From: Marnyiella aurantia
GTDB lineage: Bacteria; Bacteroidota; Bacteroidia; Flavobacteriales; Weeksellaceae
NCBI RefSeq assembly: GCF_014041915.1
Contig: NZ_CP059472.1
Location: 1,736,001 to 1,800,000, forward strand
Length of the DNA: 64,000 nt
Direction: 5' to 3'
Part shown: one piece after another, positions 7,898-17,887 of the stretch
Position numbering within the stretch: the stretch's first letter is position 1
How the letters are laid out: each line of letters opens with the position of its first letter
The notes under the pieces: model-generated
What the model was told of the DNA's origin: nothing
Database searches by the model: none
The model's input: only the letters and a program-made list of their open reading frames with translations
Translations under genes and position numbers: made by a program

Positions 7898-9127
7898 CTA
7901 TACCAGTGAATTCTTATCCATGTAGTTAAGCTTGAAGAAGATGAAGGTCATCACCGAAAAAGCGAGCAAAGAACTTCCGCCGTAGCTGAAATAAGGTAGG
8001 GGAATACCCACAGTAGGGAAAAGCCCCATAACCATGCCTATATTGATGCTGAAGTGCATAAGCAGGATAGAAGCCAGGCAATAGCCGAATATTCGGTTAA
8101 AGGCAGTCTTTTGATTTTCTGCCAGGTAATATATGCGTCCTATGTAAAGTGCGTATGCCAGTACAAGAAGTGAGCTGCCCAGAAAGCCCCATTCTTCGCC
8201 CACCGTACAGAAAATATAATCTGTTTCCTGTTCAGGTACAAATTTACCCTGCGTAACCGATCCCTGGCGGTATCCTTTGCCGGTCAGTCCGCCCGAACCA
8301 ATAGCAGTTTTGGAATATAACAGATTATAACCGGAGGTGTCTCTAAATGCTTTCTCACCCTTGTATAATACTTCAATCCGTTCACGCTGGTGTTTCGGTA
8401 GTTTTTCCAGGACATGGGGTGTGGCAAATGCGATCCCGCTAAGCACCGCAACAATAACCGTAAATGTGGTGATGCTGATAATATTCCACGAAATCTTCCG
8501 GAAATTCATCAGGAGGTAAAGTCCTGCCAGAACAATTATACCTGCAAAAACGTACAGCGGATCCACTGCTATGGAAATCAGAAACACGGCGGCCAGAATA
8601 AGTCCAACACCAAAGAACCAACCATTGAAGCCTTCACGGTAAAGAGCGATAAAGAAGGCTGTAAAAACCAGTACCGAACCTACATCCGGTATAGCAAGCA
8701 CCACAACAGCCGGCACGGCTATAATAGCAATAGTTGTATAAAGTGATTTCCGGTTATTCAGGTTGAAGTCCGGTCCGGCTACGTAGTTAGCCAGCATAAG
8801 AGCTGTGCCAATCTTTGCGAACTCGACCGGTTGCATGGTGAAACCCCCAAAGCGGTACCAGTTTTTTTGACCCAGGATTTCTGTTCCAAATGGAAAAAGG
8901 CCTACCAGGAGTAATATTCCGCAAATGTAGAGTACACCGGAAAGGTTTTCGAACAGTTTCGTCCTTGCTACAAATATAAACAGGCCTGCACCACAGGATA
9001 TTCCGAAAAATATAAGCTGTTTGTTGCCCAATGCCTCATCTACACTGTAAATATTTGCAATAGCAAAGAGGCAAATTAAAAAATACAGCCCCAAACCGAA
9101 CTTGTCTATACCTTCTGCCCACTTCAT
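7898..9127 (-). CDS. rodA: Rod shape-determining protein RodA (SEDS peptidoglycan glycosyltransferase)
   Basis: A 409-residue multi-spanning membrane protein of the FtsW/RodA/SpoVE (SEDS) family. SEDS proteins polymerise lipid II into glycan strands together with a class B PBP. Family marks include the NWYRFGGFTMQPVEFAKIG region (the conserved Pro-Glu-Phe segment) and the C-terminal FPTVGIPLPYFSYGGSSLL stretch. It is the last gene of the mre operon. Its ATG overlaps the stop of mrdA by 4 bp, which fits translational coupling with its partner PBP2. Length is normal. Confidence 0.96.
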   Translation of the reverse strand: MKWAEGIDKFGLGLYFLICLFAIANIYSVDEALGNKQLIFFGISCGAGLFIFVARTKLFENLSGVLYICGILLLVGLFPFGTEILGQKNWYRFGGFTMQPVEFAKIGTALMLANYVAGPDFNLNNRKSLYTTIAIIAVPAVVVLAIPDVGSVLVFTAFFIALYREGFNGWFFGVGLILAAVFLISIAVDPLYVFAGIIVLAGLYLLMNFRKISWNIISITTFTVIVAVLSGIAFATPHVLEKLPKHQRERIEVLYKGEKAFRDTSGYNLLYSKTAIGSGGLTGKGYRQGSVTQGKFVPEQETDYIFCTVGEEWGFLGSSLLVLAYALYIGRIYYLAENQKTAFNRIFGYCLASILLMHFSINIGMVMGLFPTVGIPLPYFSYGGSSLLAFSVMTFIFFKLNYMDKNSLV

Positions 9128-11172
9128 TTCGTCCGGTTTTTAGGTTTTGCAATGTTCATTCTCGCCTTTATGGAATCTCTCTTATAAATAAGTTCCGCGC
9201 GGCGGTTGCTGTCTTTCACTGTCTTTATGCTGTCCTCCAGCTGGTGCATGAATATTGAATCTTTGTCCGATTCCCTGTAAAGCCCTTTACGCTTAAGGTC
9301 GGAAATCCACTGTCTGCGGTATTCAGGCATAAAACTCGCATTAACCATTTTTTTGTAAAGATGCTCACGCTTCAAATCACCCGTCAGATATTTTTCTGCA
9401 ATAACGGTAGATGCCGGGCCGGCCCATGTAGATCCGAATCCAGCGTGCTCCATTACGGCAACCACTACGATACGCGGTTTGTCTGCCGGTGCGGCCATCA
9501 CATAGATTGAGTTGTCTTTTCCCTGTGGGACCTGCGCTGTTCCTGTTTTAGCTAACTGCGTAAAATCTGTGGACTTTAAGCCACGTGCTGTCCCGTTCAG
9601 GACCACTGCTTCCATACCTTTTATGATTGGGTCAAAGTGCTTTGGATTCACCAGGGTCTGATGTTTTTTCCGAAATCTTGGATCGGGATTAGGTTTGCCG
9701 TCGATCGATTTTACGATATGTGGTGTATAATACCACCCCCGGTTTACAATTGCAACTACAGAATTGGCCATTTGGAGGGGAGTAAGCAATACATCACCCT
9801 GCCCCATACCATTGAAGACTGCACCTGTTGCCAGGGGATCCCAGTTCTTTACTCTTCCGCGGCCAATCGCTTTATTTATTGCTTCCATCCTGTTTTCATA
9901 AAACTCGCCGCTGGGAATCCGGCCTTTAGATCCAACCGCAAGGTCATTATTCAGGAATTCACCCAGCCCAAAACTGCTCATAATCTTCTTCCATTCATCT
10001 ACACCACGGCTTGGATCGCCGGGATATTTGTTGATGATCGCCAGATAGGCATATGAAAAATGGCAGTTGCTGGAAACCTGTATAGCTGGAATTAAAGGGT
10101 CAGCGCCGCCGTGTCCTTTGATCCTGAGGCCCTTGTAATTAAAACCGCCACCACAGGGGAAAATCGTATTTTCGTCCATTACTCCCATTTGCATGGCTGC
10201 CGCTGCAGTAAGTAACTTAAAGGTTGATCCCGGAGGATATGCCGCCTGAATGGACCGATCGAAGGTAGGACGGTTGTTGTACACCGTATCCATCTGCATA
10301 CGGTATAGATTTCTTGATTTCTGGGGACCCGTGAAGAGGTTAGGATCAATATCCGGTCCGGTAGCCATAACCAGAATTTCGCCGTTGCTGGGATCCAGAG
10401 CTACAATGGCACCGTGCTTGTCCACGAGCATCTCCTCAGCCATACGCTGCAGGTCATAGTCTATAGTGAGTGTGATGTCCTTTCCTGTAACCTCTTCCTT
10501 ATCCAATTCGCCATCTCTGTATGAGCCTATGTCCCGAAGTTTAATGTCTTTCTGGATATAGCGCATCCCTTTTTCGCCGCGAAGTTGCACTTCATAAGCT
10601 TTCTCTACTCCGGATTTACCTATGAAATCACCGGGACGGTAATACAGAGAATCTTTCTTAAGATCACGTTCGCCTACCTCGTTGGTATAACCAAGCAGAT
10701 TTCCGGAAGTGGATACTTCGTATTGGCGTTGTGGTCTACTCACGATACTGAATGCGGGATATTTAAATATTATTTCCTGAATCCTGGCCACCTCTTCACG
10801 GCTCAGGTTCTTCATAAAGGTCATGGGAACCAGCTTACTGTAATATTTTTCTTTTTTAAGAGTCTCTATTTTCTTTTCGAACTCGTGTTTACTGATCCCG
10901 AGCAATGCGCAGAAACTGATCGTATCAAAGTCCGGCCGCATTAGTGCCTGCGTATACGAAATTTCATACGCCGGTTGGTTGCCAACAAGAATTTTCCCGT
11001 TCCTGTCGAATACTACTCCCCGCTGGGGAATAATATATTCAATTTTAATGGATGTGTTCGCCGCATTCAGCGCATACCGGTCTGTAAACAGCTGCAAATA
11101 CGAAAGCCTCGCTACAAATATTGCTGCGATAAGTATAAGAACCGACAGTATTTTAAGAAACTGAGGCTTCAA
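9124..11172 (-). CDS. mrdA: Penicillin-binding protein 2 (class B transpeptidase)
   Basis: A 682-residue protein with one N-terminal membrane anchor (about residues 7-25), a PBP dimerisation domain starting near QRGVVFDRNGKIL, and a C-terminal transpeptidase domain. Catalytic motifs are all present: STFK at 316-319 (nucleophile Ser316), SSN at 367-369, and KTGT starting at Lys542. It cross-links peptidoglycan of the lateral wall as the partner of RodA. The C-terminal 80 residues are a charged, Lys/Arg-rich tail that looks disordered. It overlaps both mreD (4 bp) and rodA (4 bp). Confidence 0.96.
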   Translation of the reverse strand: MKPQFLKILSVLILIAAIFVARLSYLQLFTDRYALNAANTSIKIEYIIPQRGVVFDRNGKILVGNQPAYEISYTQALMRPDFDTISFCALLGISKHEFEKKIETLKKEKYYSKLVPMTFMKNLSREEVARIQEIIFKYPAFSIVSRPQRQYEVSTSGNLLGYTNEVGERDLKKDSLYYRPGDFIGKSGVEKAYEVQLRGEKGMRYIQKDIKLRDIGSYRDGELDKEEVTGKDITLTIDYDLQRMAEEMLVDKHGAIVALDPSNGEILVMATGPDIDPNLFTGPQKSRNLYRMQMDTVYNNRPTFDRSIQAAYPPGSTFKLLTAAAAMQMGVMDENTIFPCGGGFNYKGLRIKGHGGADPLIPAIQVSSNCHFSYAYLAIINKYPGDPSRGVDEWKKIMSSFGLGEFLNNDLAVGSKGRIPSGEFYENRMEAINKAIGRGRVKNWDPLATGAVFNGMGQGDVLLTPLQMANSVVAIVNRGWYYTPHIVKSIDGKPNPDPRFRKKHQTLVNPKHFDPIIKGMEAVVLNGTARGLKSTDFTQLAKTGTAQVPQGKDNSIYVMAAPADKPRIVVVAVMEHAGFGSTWAGPASTVIAEKYLTGDLKREHLYKKMVNASFMPEYRRQWISDLKRKGLYRESDKDSIFMHQLEDSIKTVKDSNRRAELIYKRDSIKARMNIAKPKNRTK

Positions 11173-11675
11173 ATGCGCTGTTTTATTTTAAAGATAAGTG
11201 CATAAAGCAATATAAATAGAAACGAAAATACGGTAGACAAAAGTATATTCAGCAGAATTTCAAAAAATCTGCTCAGTTTGAAAAATTCGATATACTGTAC
11301 CAGGAACTGGTGAAAGAATATCGCCGAAATTATAAATAGCAGAAACTGCGGCCACTGGAGTGTGGAGAAGGTAAAGAAGTCTGTAGTGGTATCTGTAGAG
11401 GTACGGAAAATGAGCGTACGGTAGTAAGCAACTGCAGTAGTGGCAAATGCATTGATCCCCCAGGTTCCTAAAAAGGCATCAATACTAAGTCCCAGGATAA
11501 AACTGAGTGCAAGGAAATGATATCTGTTTCGGAAAAATGGGTAGAACATCACGAAAACCGGATAAAGCACCGGTGTATATTCGCCGAAAAGTGTAATCCT
11601 GTTCAAAATGAAAATCTGCAATGCAGTTAAGAAAGCAATGAGAAGAATATCTGTAAATAAGGTTCTGCTAATCAT
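11169..11675 (-). CDS. mreD: Rod shape-determining protein MreD
   Basis: A 168-residue integral membrane protein with about five hydrophobic segments, matching MreD in size. MreD proteins diverge strongly, so the call rests on length, hydropathy (for example FALALSFILGLSIDAF-like loop segments) and its position between mreC and mrdA. Its start overlaps the end of mreC by 8 bp, and its stop overlaps mrdA by 4 bp. It is part of the elongasome that links cytosolic MreB to the periplasmic synthases. Confidence 0.9.
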   Translation of the reverse strand: MISRTLFTDILLIAFLTALQIFILNRITLFGEYTPVLYPVFVMFYPFFRNRYHFLALSFILGLSIDAFLGTWGINAFATTAVAYYRTLIFRTSTDTTTDFFTFSTLQWPQFLLFIISAIFFHQFLVQYIEFFKLSRFFEILLNILLSTVFSFLFILLYALIFKIKQRI

Positions 11676-12522
11676 TTTCCCGTTCTATAGTTACCTGCAT
11701 TGAATCCTCTATTTTCTGCACCTCTGCCTTCTTTAGATTTTTTACTACATAAATTTTGCTCAGAGTACCCATCTTCTCGCTCAGCTCAACAGAGATATCC
11801 CAAAAACCCGTCTTCCTATCTACTTCATAACCTGCAATGGTACCGATCATTACCCCTTTGGGAAAGATGGACGATTTGCCGTCCGTTTCCACAGTGTCCC
11901 CAATTTTAACAGGTACATATTTAGGAATATCAGAAAGATGCATCAGGCGCGAATTTTCTCCATGCCATGTAAGTGTACCAAAATATCCTGAATTCTTAAG
12001 TGCCGCATTAAGCCGGATCTTGTTAACGCTTAAGACAGACTGAACCAGCGAATAGCTGTTGGTTGTATTAATTACAATGCCCGCGATGCCTTGCGGCGCA
12101 ATAACTCCCATCTTGGGAAACACACCGTCCCTGCGGCCGCGGTTAATCGTAAAATAATTGTTTTTCCTGTTTATGGAGTTATATACTATCTCGCCATCAA
12201 CAAAAGTATATATCTGGCCACCGCCAAGTGTATCATGGACTCTGCGGAACGTAGGTCGGGTAAATCCGCCTTTACCATAAACCTGCTCCATAAGCATTTT
12301 GTTCTGAAGTACCAGTTGGTCGTTAATCTGCTTGAGCTTAAGGTAAGAGGTGCCTTTATCAATATAACCGGAAGCCCGTGAATTGAAGGCAGCTGTTTGC
12401 GCGGCCAGCCAGGACTGCTGCATGGCATTTCGGGTGAAAATGAGAACTACTGCAATAATTTGCAGCAGTAAAAAGAACATGAAAAGACTGTTCTTTGAAA
12501 ATAATCTCATCAAAAATCCCAT
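11668..12522 (-). CDS. mreC: Rod shape-determining protein MreC
   Basis: A 284-residue bitopic protein. There is one membrane helix at about residues 14-30, a coiled-coil stretch (LKLKQINDQLVLQNKMLMEQ region) that mediates dimerisation, and then a beta-rich periplasmic domain with the family signatures RGRRDGVFPKMGVI and a later DTVETDGKSSIFPKGVMIGTI-like loop. MreC scaffolds PBP2 activation. Its start is 22 bp downstream of the mreB stop. An alternative Met at residue 5 is possible, but Met1 gives the usual MGFLxRLFSKN start. Confidence 0.95.
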   Translation of the reverse strand: MGFLMRLFSKNSLFMFFLLLQIIAVVLIFTRNAMQQSWLAAQTAAFNSRASGYIDKGTSYLKLKQINDQLVLQNKMLMEQVYGKGGFTRPTFRRVHDTLGGGQIYTFVDGEIVYNSINRKNNYFTINRGRRDGVFPKMGVIAPQGIAGIVINTTNSYSLVQSVLSVNKIRLNAALKNSGYFGTLTWHGENSRLMHLSDIPKYVPVKIGDTVETDGKSSIFPKGVMIGTIAGYEVDRKTGFWDISVELSEKMGTLSKIYVVKNLKKAEVQKIEDSMQVTIEREND

Positions 12523-12543
12523 CCCGAATATGTAAGCGAATTA

Positions 12544-13569
12544 TTACTTTATAAGGAAGTTGAACTTATCCATATTTTTAAGTGCAATTCCGGTACCACG
12601 CACTACGGCACGCAGGGGATCTTCAGCCACGAAAACAGGCAGACCCGTTTTCTTGTGCAGCCTGTCCGCAAGTCCGCGTAACAATGCCCCGCCGCCCGCA
12701 AGGTAGATTCCTGTTTTGTAGATATCTGCGGCAAGCTCCGGTGGAGTAAGGGAAAGGGTTTCCATTACGGCATCCTCTATGCGGATAATCGATTTATCCA
12801 GAGCACGTGCAATTTCCTTGTAGCCAACCATGATTTCCTTTGGTTTTCCTGTGATAAGGTCTCTACCCTGTACCGGGATGTCTTCCACATCCACATCCAG
12901 ATCTTCCAAAGCAGAACCTGCTTCAATCTTTATTCTCTCAGCAGTTCTTTCCCCGATGTAAAGGTTGTGGTGTGTTCTCAGGTAATAGGCAATATCATTT
13001 GTAAATACATCACCGGCAATTTTCACAGATTTGTCACAAACGATACCTCCCAGTGCTACGACAGCGATTTCAGTTGTACCACCACCTATGTCGATGATCA
13101 TATTGCCTTCCGGTTTCTGTACATCAATGCCAACACCTATTGCAGCAGCCATCGGCTCATAAATCAAACGTACTTCCTTAGCATTCACTTTCTGAGCTGA
13201 GTCGCGTACAGCACGTTTTTCCACTTCAGTGATGCCGGATGGAATACAGATTACGATACGGAGGGCAGGCTGGATGAGCTTTCCTTTAATTCCCGGAATT
13301 TTTTTGATGAATTCCTTGATCATGTGTTCGGACGCGTGGAAATCGGCAATTACTCCGTCTTTTAACGGACGGATGGTCTTGATGTCTTCGTGGGTTTTTC
13401 CCTGCATGTGTTTTGCCTGTTCACCTACAGCAATCGGTTTACCTGTGGAGCGTTCAATAGCAACAATGGAAGGCTGGTCTATCACAATCTTGTTGTTATG
13501 TATAATCAGTGTGTTAGCTGTTCCTAAGTCAATCGCAATCTCCTGCGTGAACATATCAAATAAACCCAT
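12544..13569 (-). CDS. mreB: Rod shape-determining protein MreB (bacterial actin)
   Basis: A 341-residue actin-fold ATPase. The start at 13569 gives the standard N-terminus MGLFDMFTQEIAIDLGTANT; the in-frame ATG at 13650 would add 27 unconserved residues and lies upstream of the promoter box. Nucleotide-binding motifs are the phosphate-1 loop (DLGTANTLI), phosphate-2 (IDIGGGTTEIAVV) and the adenosine motif (LAGGGALLRGL). It forms membrane-bound filaments that organise lateral wall synthesis. It is the first gene of the operon mreB-mreC-mreD-mrdA-rodA. Confidence 0.97.
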   Translation of the reverse strand: MGLFDMFTQEIAIDLGTANTLIIHNNKIVIDQPSIVAIERSTGKPIAVGEQAKHMQGKTHEDIKTIRPLKDGVIADFHASEHMIKEFIKKIPGIKGKLIQPALRIVICIPSGITEVEKRAVRDSAQKVNAKEVRLIYEPMAAAIGVGIDVQKPEGNMIIDIGGGTTEIAVVALGGIVCDKSVKIAGDVFTNDIAYYLRTHHNLYIGERTAERIKIEAGSALEDLDVDVEDIPVQGRDLITGKPKEIMVGYKEIARALDKSIIRIEDAVMETLSLTPPELAADIYKTGIYLAGGGALLRGLADRLHKKTGLPVFVAEDPLRAVVRGTGIALKNMDKFNFLIK

Positions 13570-13606
13570 AATATTCTTCCGATTTCTTTTAGACAAATCA
13601 AGGGCA

Positions 13607-13614
13607 CAAAGATA
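13607..13614 (-). promoter_or_regulatory. Flavobacterial -7 box for the mreB operon
   Basis: Reads TATCTTTG on the minus strand, 37 bp upstream of the mreB start at 13569. Confidence 0.55.
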
Positions 13615-13929
13615 TGAATTTAGAACCATTTCAGGAGTCGGACTCGCCAATATTTGGTTAAAGTTTTATTAAAAGTACCTCGCTCTTCCTGTTAAAATTT
13701 GGCTCATATCAACATTATTCCTAATAATTGATATCTGCGCTATTAATTTATGATGATATTAGAAACCCGCTGGGAGAGGTCTGATATAATTAAAGATTTT
13801 TACACAGACTCATAAAGCGCATAAACATTGCGGAAATGTAAGTGAGGCGGAGTGTACCTTCTGATTTTTAAATACATAATGCTGATAATGATCACCGACC
13901 TGGAGGGTGAGGGTTAATTAAAATTTCAG
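13615..13929. other. Intergenic region between the mre and haem operons, nothing recognised
   Basis: About 315 bp between the divergent mreB and hemA promoter boxes. It is A/T-rich at its left end and somewhat more G/C-rich around 13830-13915. I see no ORF, repeat, hairpin of note or RNA gene in it. Confidence 0.5.
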
Positions 13930-13937
13930 TATTTTTG
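13930..13937 (+). promoter_or_regulatory. Flavobacterial -7 box for the haem operon
   Basis: TATTTTTG, only 10 bp before the hemA ATG at 13948, so the leader would be very short. Confidence 0.55.
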
Positions 13938-13947
13938 CAGTTGCGTT

Positions 13948-15222
13948 ATGAATAACCTTCCTGAAATAAATAAAACTGCCAATTTTGCCGTACTAAGCGT
14001 AAGTTACGAGAAAGCCGATGCTGAAACGAGGGGCAAATTCGCTTTTTTTGAAGAACACATTAAGGATTTTGTAAACTCACTGCATCAGGAAAGTATAGGG
14101 GATGCTTTTGTAGTGTCTACCTGTAACCGGACTGAAATTTACACAACCTCTGCCAACTATCTGATGGTTGCCGAGGAGTTCTGTAAAACTACAGGTGTAA
14201 GCCTTACGGATTTTCTGCAGTTTGCCAATATTTATACCCGCGAAGAGGCTCTCAATCATCTTTTCCGTGTGGCCGGAGGCCTGGAAAGTCAGATCATTGG
14301 TGATTTTGAGATTATCGGGCAGATTAAAAATGCCTATAACCGTTTCAAAAAAGAAAAGCAGAACAGCAATCCCTATCTGGAGCGCGCTATCAACTCAGCC
14401 ATTCAGATTTCCAGAAAAATCAAGAACGAGACTGGAATTTCAAACGGTGCTGCATCTGTATCCTATGCGGCAGTTCATTATATTTTAAATCATCAGAAAC
14501 AGCTCGCTGATAAGAACATCCTGTTGCTGGGTACTGGTGAGATAGGACAGAATACCGTAGAGAATTTGGTAAAACATATTTTCGAACCTAATATTAAGGT
14601 GATGAACCGGTCTTTGGATAAAGCCGAAAAAATTGCCGAAAAATACAAAATTCCTCATATTGCTATTGAAGATCTGGATGCGGAACTTAAAATGACGGAT
14701 ATCCTTATTGTAGCTACAGGTGCGGCGCATCCCATCATCAACAAAAACCATTTCCCAAATGGCAGGGAAACTCTGGTTATAGATCTTTCTATTCCGCATA
14801 ATGTAGACAAAAACGTTACGGAAAACCCAAATGTGCAGCTTGTGGATGTAGACCAGCTTTCAGCACACATCCGCGAAACAATGTCGCAGCGGAAAAAAGA
14901 AATTCCAAAGGCAGAGGAGATCATAAAGGAAATGAGTAAGGATTTTGCTGAATGGGAAAAGAAAAGGAAGATGGTACCCAAAATTCATCATTTCAAAGCC
15001 GTGCTGAAGAATATGGAGCGTAATGAGATGCATCATTTTCACCGCAAGCACAGATATGTAGGTGTGGAAGATATGGAACTGTCTGACCGTATGATCCAGA
15101 AGATAACCAACCGCTTTGCAAAATACATCATCGACCATCCCTGGAAGGCGGAGGAAGTAAGCAAGCTGATGCACGAGATTTTAGTGGAACAACCAAATAA
15201 TGAATTTAATGAAAAGCATTAG
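13948..15222 (+). CDS. hemA: Glutamyl-tRNA reductase
   Basis: A 424-residue enzyme that reduces glutamyl-tRNA(Glu) to glutamate-1-semialdehyde with NADPH, the first committed step of C5 tetrapyrrole synthesis. The catalytic Cys59 lies in VVSTCNRTEIY, and the NADPH-binding Rossmann motif is LLLGTGEIGQN near residue 192. A C-terminal helical dimerisation domain follows. It heads an operon in pathway order, hemA-hemC-hemD-hemE, with overlapping or nearly touching genes. Confidence 0.96.
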   Translation: MNNLPEINKTANFAVLSVSYEKADAETRGKFAFFEEHIKDFVNSLHQESIGDAFVVSTCNRTEIYTTSANYLMVAEEFCKTTGVSLTDFLQFANIYTREEALNHLFRVAGGLESQIIGDFEIIGQIKNAYNRFKKEKQNSNPYLERAINSAIQISRKIKNETGISNGAASVSYAAVHYILNHQKQLADKNILLLGTGEIGQNTVENLVKHIFEPNIKVMNRSLDKAEKIAEKYKIPHIAIEDLDAELKMTDILIVATGAAHPIINKNHFPNGRETLVIDLSIPHNVDKNVTENPNVQLVDVDQLSAHIRETMSQRKKEIPKAEEIIKEMSKDFAEWEKKRKMVPKIHHFKAVLKNMERNEMHHFHRKHRYVGVEDMELSDRMIQKITNRFAKYIIDHPWKAEEVSKLMHEILVEQPNNEFNEKH

Positions 15223-16123
15223 AATCGGAACCCGGAATTCGCCGCTGGCATTGTGGCAGGCGCGGGAAGTTGCGCGTCATCTTCAGAACAATAATTATAA
15301 GACTGAAATTACGCCCATACTGTCTTCCGGCGACAAAAACCTTACGCAGCCTCTATACGCACTGGGTATTACAGGCATCTTTACGCGGGACCTGGATACC
15401 GCGCTGCTGAACAGTGAAGTTGATATTGCTGTTCATTCACTAAAGGATGTTCCCACCGCACTGCCGGAAAATATTGAGCTCATCGCCTATCTGCAGCGGG
15501 ATTTTCATCAGGATGTATTGGTAAGGAAAGCCTCTTCGCTGCAAAAACCGCTTCATGAACTTAAGGTGGCTACAAGCAGCCTGAGAAGAAGAGCATTCTG
15601 GCTCCGCGAATTCGCCCATGCTGAATTTTCAGACATCCGCGGGAATGTGCAGACGAGGCTGCAGAAACTTGAAGACCTGGATTTCGACGCCACTATTTTC
15701 TCCCTGGCCGGAATCAAGCGTATGGATCTGGCTGTAGAATATGAAGAGCTTCCCATGATGATTTCAGCACCTTCGCAGGGAGTTGTGGCTGTGGCAGGGT
15801 TAAGTTCAAACAAAGAAATTAATGAGGTACTCAGCCAAATTACCCATCCGGAAACACAGATATGTGTACAGATGGAAAGGAATTTTCTGAGCACCCTGGA
15901 AGGAGGCTGTACCGCACCCATTGGAGCTTTTGCAGAAATGCAGGACGGACAGGTGCGTTTTACAGGACGCCTTTGCTCACTGGACGGAAAAGACTGCATT
16001 GAGACCGATAAGATTTTTACTTTCGAAGAAAACCGCAACTATGGTAAGGAGTTGGCGGAAGAAATACTTAATAATGGCGGCCGTGAGCTGATGTCCGTGA
16101 TTAAAGCAACGCTTAAAATTTAA
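15209..16123 (+). CDS. hemC: Hydroxymethylbilane synthase (porphobilinogen deaminase)
   Basis: A 304-residue enzyme from the ATG at 15209 (MKSIRIGTRNSPLALWQ, the usual start); the ATG at 15200 would add three residues and cannot be excluded. It joins four porphobilinogens into the linear tetrapyrrole hydroxymethylbilane. The catalytic Asp is in HSLKDVPT (Asp80), and the dipyrromethane cofactor attaches to Cys234 in EGGCTAPIGA. It overlaps the end of hemA by 14 bp. Confidence 0.95.
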   Translation: MKSIRIGTRNSPLALWQAREVARHLQNNNYKTEITPILSSGDKNLTQPLYALGITGIFTRDLDTALLNSEVDIAVHSLKDVPTALPENIELIAYLQRDFHQDVLVRKASSLQKPLHELKVATSSLRRRAFWLREFAHAEFSDIRGNVQTRLQKLEDLDFDATIFSLAGIKRMDLAVEYEELPMMISAPSQGVVAVAGLSSNKEINEVLSQITHPETQICVQMERNFLSTLEGGCTAPIGAFAEMQDGQVRFTGRLCSLDGKDCIETDKIFTFEENRNYGKELAEEILNNGGRELMSVIKATLKI

Positions 16124-16138
16124 CCTGCAACGGAGTAT

Positions 16139-16813
16139 ATGAAGGTTTTATTCACAAAGAAAAAGATTGATAAGAAAATGATTTCCGAGAAATTTGGGAG
16201 TCGTTTTTCTTATGATGTAGTGGATGTAATTAAAGTGAAGTCTTTACAGATGGAACCTTTCGACCTGAAAAATCATTCCCTGATCTTCACAAGCGTCAAT
16301 GCTGTGGAGGCTTTCTTTGAAAACGGTTTTAAGCCTAACGAAGATTTTACAGACCGAAACTATAACAAGATTTACTGTGTAGGTCAGAAGACCAAGAAAA
16401 AGCTCCGCGAAAAAGGATTCGGTACATTTAAGGTGAAAAAGCATGCTAAAGATTTGGCCGAGTTCATTATTGAAAATTCCGCCCGGGAAAAATTCATACA
16501 TTTCTGCGGTAATCTGGCGCTTGATGTATTAAACAATGCGCTTCCGCTTCAGAATATTTCTTACAGAAAGGTGGTTATCTACGAAACTGAGCTGCTGTAT
16601 CCGCAGGTTCACGGCGATTATGATGCCATTGCGTTTTTCAGCCCCAGTGGCGTACGCAGCTTTGCCAAATACAATTCCCTGGACGGCAGGAAAATATTCT
16701 CCCTGGGAAATACCACTTCTCAGGAAGTTAAAAATTATACTGAAAACAGAATTTATACCAGCAGAGAAAGCAGTTTCGAAGATATGCTGGATTTAATATT
16801 AAAATATGATTAA
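16139..16813 (+). CDS. hemD: Uroporphyrinogen-III synthase (operon copy)
   Basis: A 224-residue protein of the HemD fold, which closes hydroxymethylbilane with inversion of ring D. HemD sequences are poorly conserved; support comes from [13 protein letters not shown] near residue 48, [29 protein letters not shown] and the LGNTTSQEV segment near the C-terminus, plus its place between hemC and hemE. A second HemD-like gene is at 37111-37851. This copy starts 15 bp after hemC and overlaps hemE by 8 bp. Confidence 0.9.
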   Translation: MKVLFTKKKIDKKMISEKFGSRFSYDVVDVIKVKSLQMEPFDLKNHSLIFTSVNAVEAFFENGFKPNEDFTDRNYNKIYCVGQKTKKKLREKGFGTFKVKKHAKDLAEFIIENSAREKFIHFCGNLALDVLNNALPLQNISYRKVVIYETELLYPQVHGDYDAIAFFSPSGVRSFAKYNSLDGRKIFSLGNTTSQEVKNYTENRIYTSRESSFEDMLDLILKYD

Positions 16814-17831
16814 GAACGATTTATACCTGAAGGCCCTTAGGGGCGAAACCGTGGAGCGCCCACCTGTATGGATGATGAGGCAGGCAGGCAGATATCTGCC
16901 CGAATTTATTGAACTGCGCAATAAATACGACTTCTTCACCCGTTGCCAGACACCGGAGCTTGCCTCTGAAATTACCGTGCAGCCCATCCGCAGATTTCCG
17001 CTGGATGCTGCCATCCTTTTTTCCGACATTTTGGTGGTTCCTCAGGCCATGGGAATTGATTTCAAGATGAAGGAGAATGTAGGCCCCTGGCTGGATGATC
17101 CGATACGCACCACTGAGCAGGTAAATAATGTAGTGGTTCCGGATGTCAATGATACTTTAGGTTACGTTTTCGATGCCATAGAAATGACACTGGAAAAGCT
17201 TGATAATGAGATCCCACTGATCGGATTTGCAGGTTCGCCCTGGACCATCCTATGCTACTGTGTGGAAGGTAAAGGCAGCAAAGCATTTGATATTGCCAAA
17301 GCGTTCTGTTTCACCAATCCCGAAGCTGCACATCTTCTGCTTCAGAAAATAACAGATACTACAATCGCTTATCTGAAGAGAAAAGTAGAGAAAGGAGTTT
17401 CTGCAGTTCAGGTATTCGACAGTTGGGGAGGTATGCTTTCGCCAACAGATTATAAAGAGTTTTCCTGGCAGTATATTGACCAGATTGTTGAAGCTTTGAG
17501 TCCTCTGACACATGTTGTTGTTTTTGGTAAAGGCTGCTGGTTTGCATTGGAGGACATGATGAAGTCAAAGGTTTCAGCATTAGGCGTAGACTGGACCATA
17601 ACACCGGAAATTGCGAGAAAACTGACCAATAATTCAATCACACTGCAGGGTAATTTTGATCCTGCCAGACTTCATTCGTCACCGGAAACCATCAGACGGA
17701 TGGTTCACGAAATGATTGACCGTTTCGATAAAGACAAATACATTGTAAACCTTGGCCACGGAATCCTACCCAATATCCCGGTGGAAAACGCTGAAGCCTT
17801 TATTAAGGCAGTAGTTGAGTGGAAAGGATAA
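16806..17831 (+). CDS. hemE: Uroporphyrinogen decarboxylase
   Basis: A 341-residue enzyme that removes four acetate carboxyls from uroporphyrinogen III to give coproporphyrinogen III. The N-terminal signature [17 protein letters not shown] and the second signature [16 protein letters not shown] are intact; GNFDPARL and [17 protein letters not shown] complete the family pattern. It is the last gene of the haem operon, with a strong terminator 20 bp downstream. Confidence 0.97.
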   Translation: MIKNDLYLKALRGETVERPPVWMMRQAGRYLPEFIELRNKYDFFTRCQTPELASEITVQPIRRFPLDAAILFSDILVVPQAMGIDFKMKENVGPWLDDPIRTTEQVNNVVVPDVNDTLGYVFDAIEMTLEKLDNEIPLIGFAGSPWTILCYCVEGKGSKAFDIAKAFCFTNPEAAHLLLQKITDTTIAYLKRKVEKGVSAVQVFDSWGGMLSPTDYKEFSWQYIDQIVEALSPLTHVVVFGKGCWFALEDMMKSKVSALGVDWTITPEIARKLTNNSITLQGNFDPARLHSSPETIRRMVHEMIDRFDKDKYIVNLGHGILPNIPVENAEAFIKAVVEWKG

Positions 17832-17853
17832 TTTAAGTTCCGATAGATAATAG

Positions 17854-17883
17854 AAAACGCAGAAATTCATTCTGCGTTTTTTT
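17854..17883 (+). terminator. Rho-independent terminator of the haem operon
   Basis: An 11-bp stem, AAAACGCAGAA (17854-17864) with TTCTGCGTTTT (17870-17880), followed by T residues; the left A-run could also serve the convergent gene. Confidence 0.88.
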
Positions 17884-17887
17884 GTAA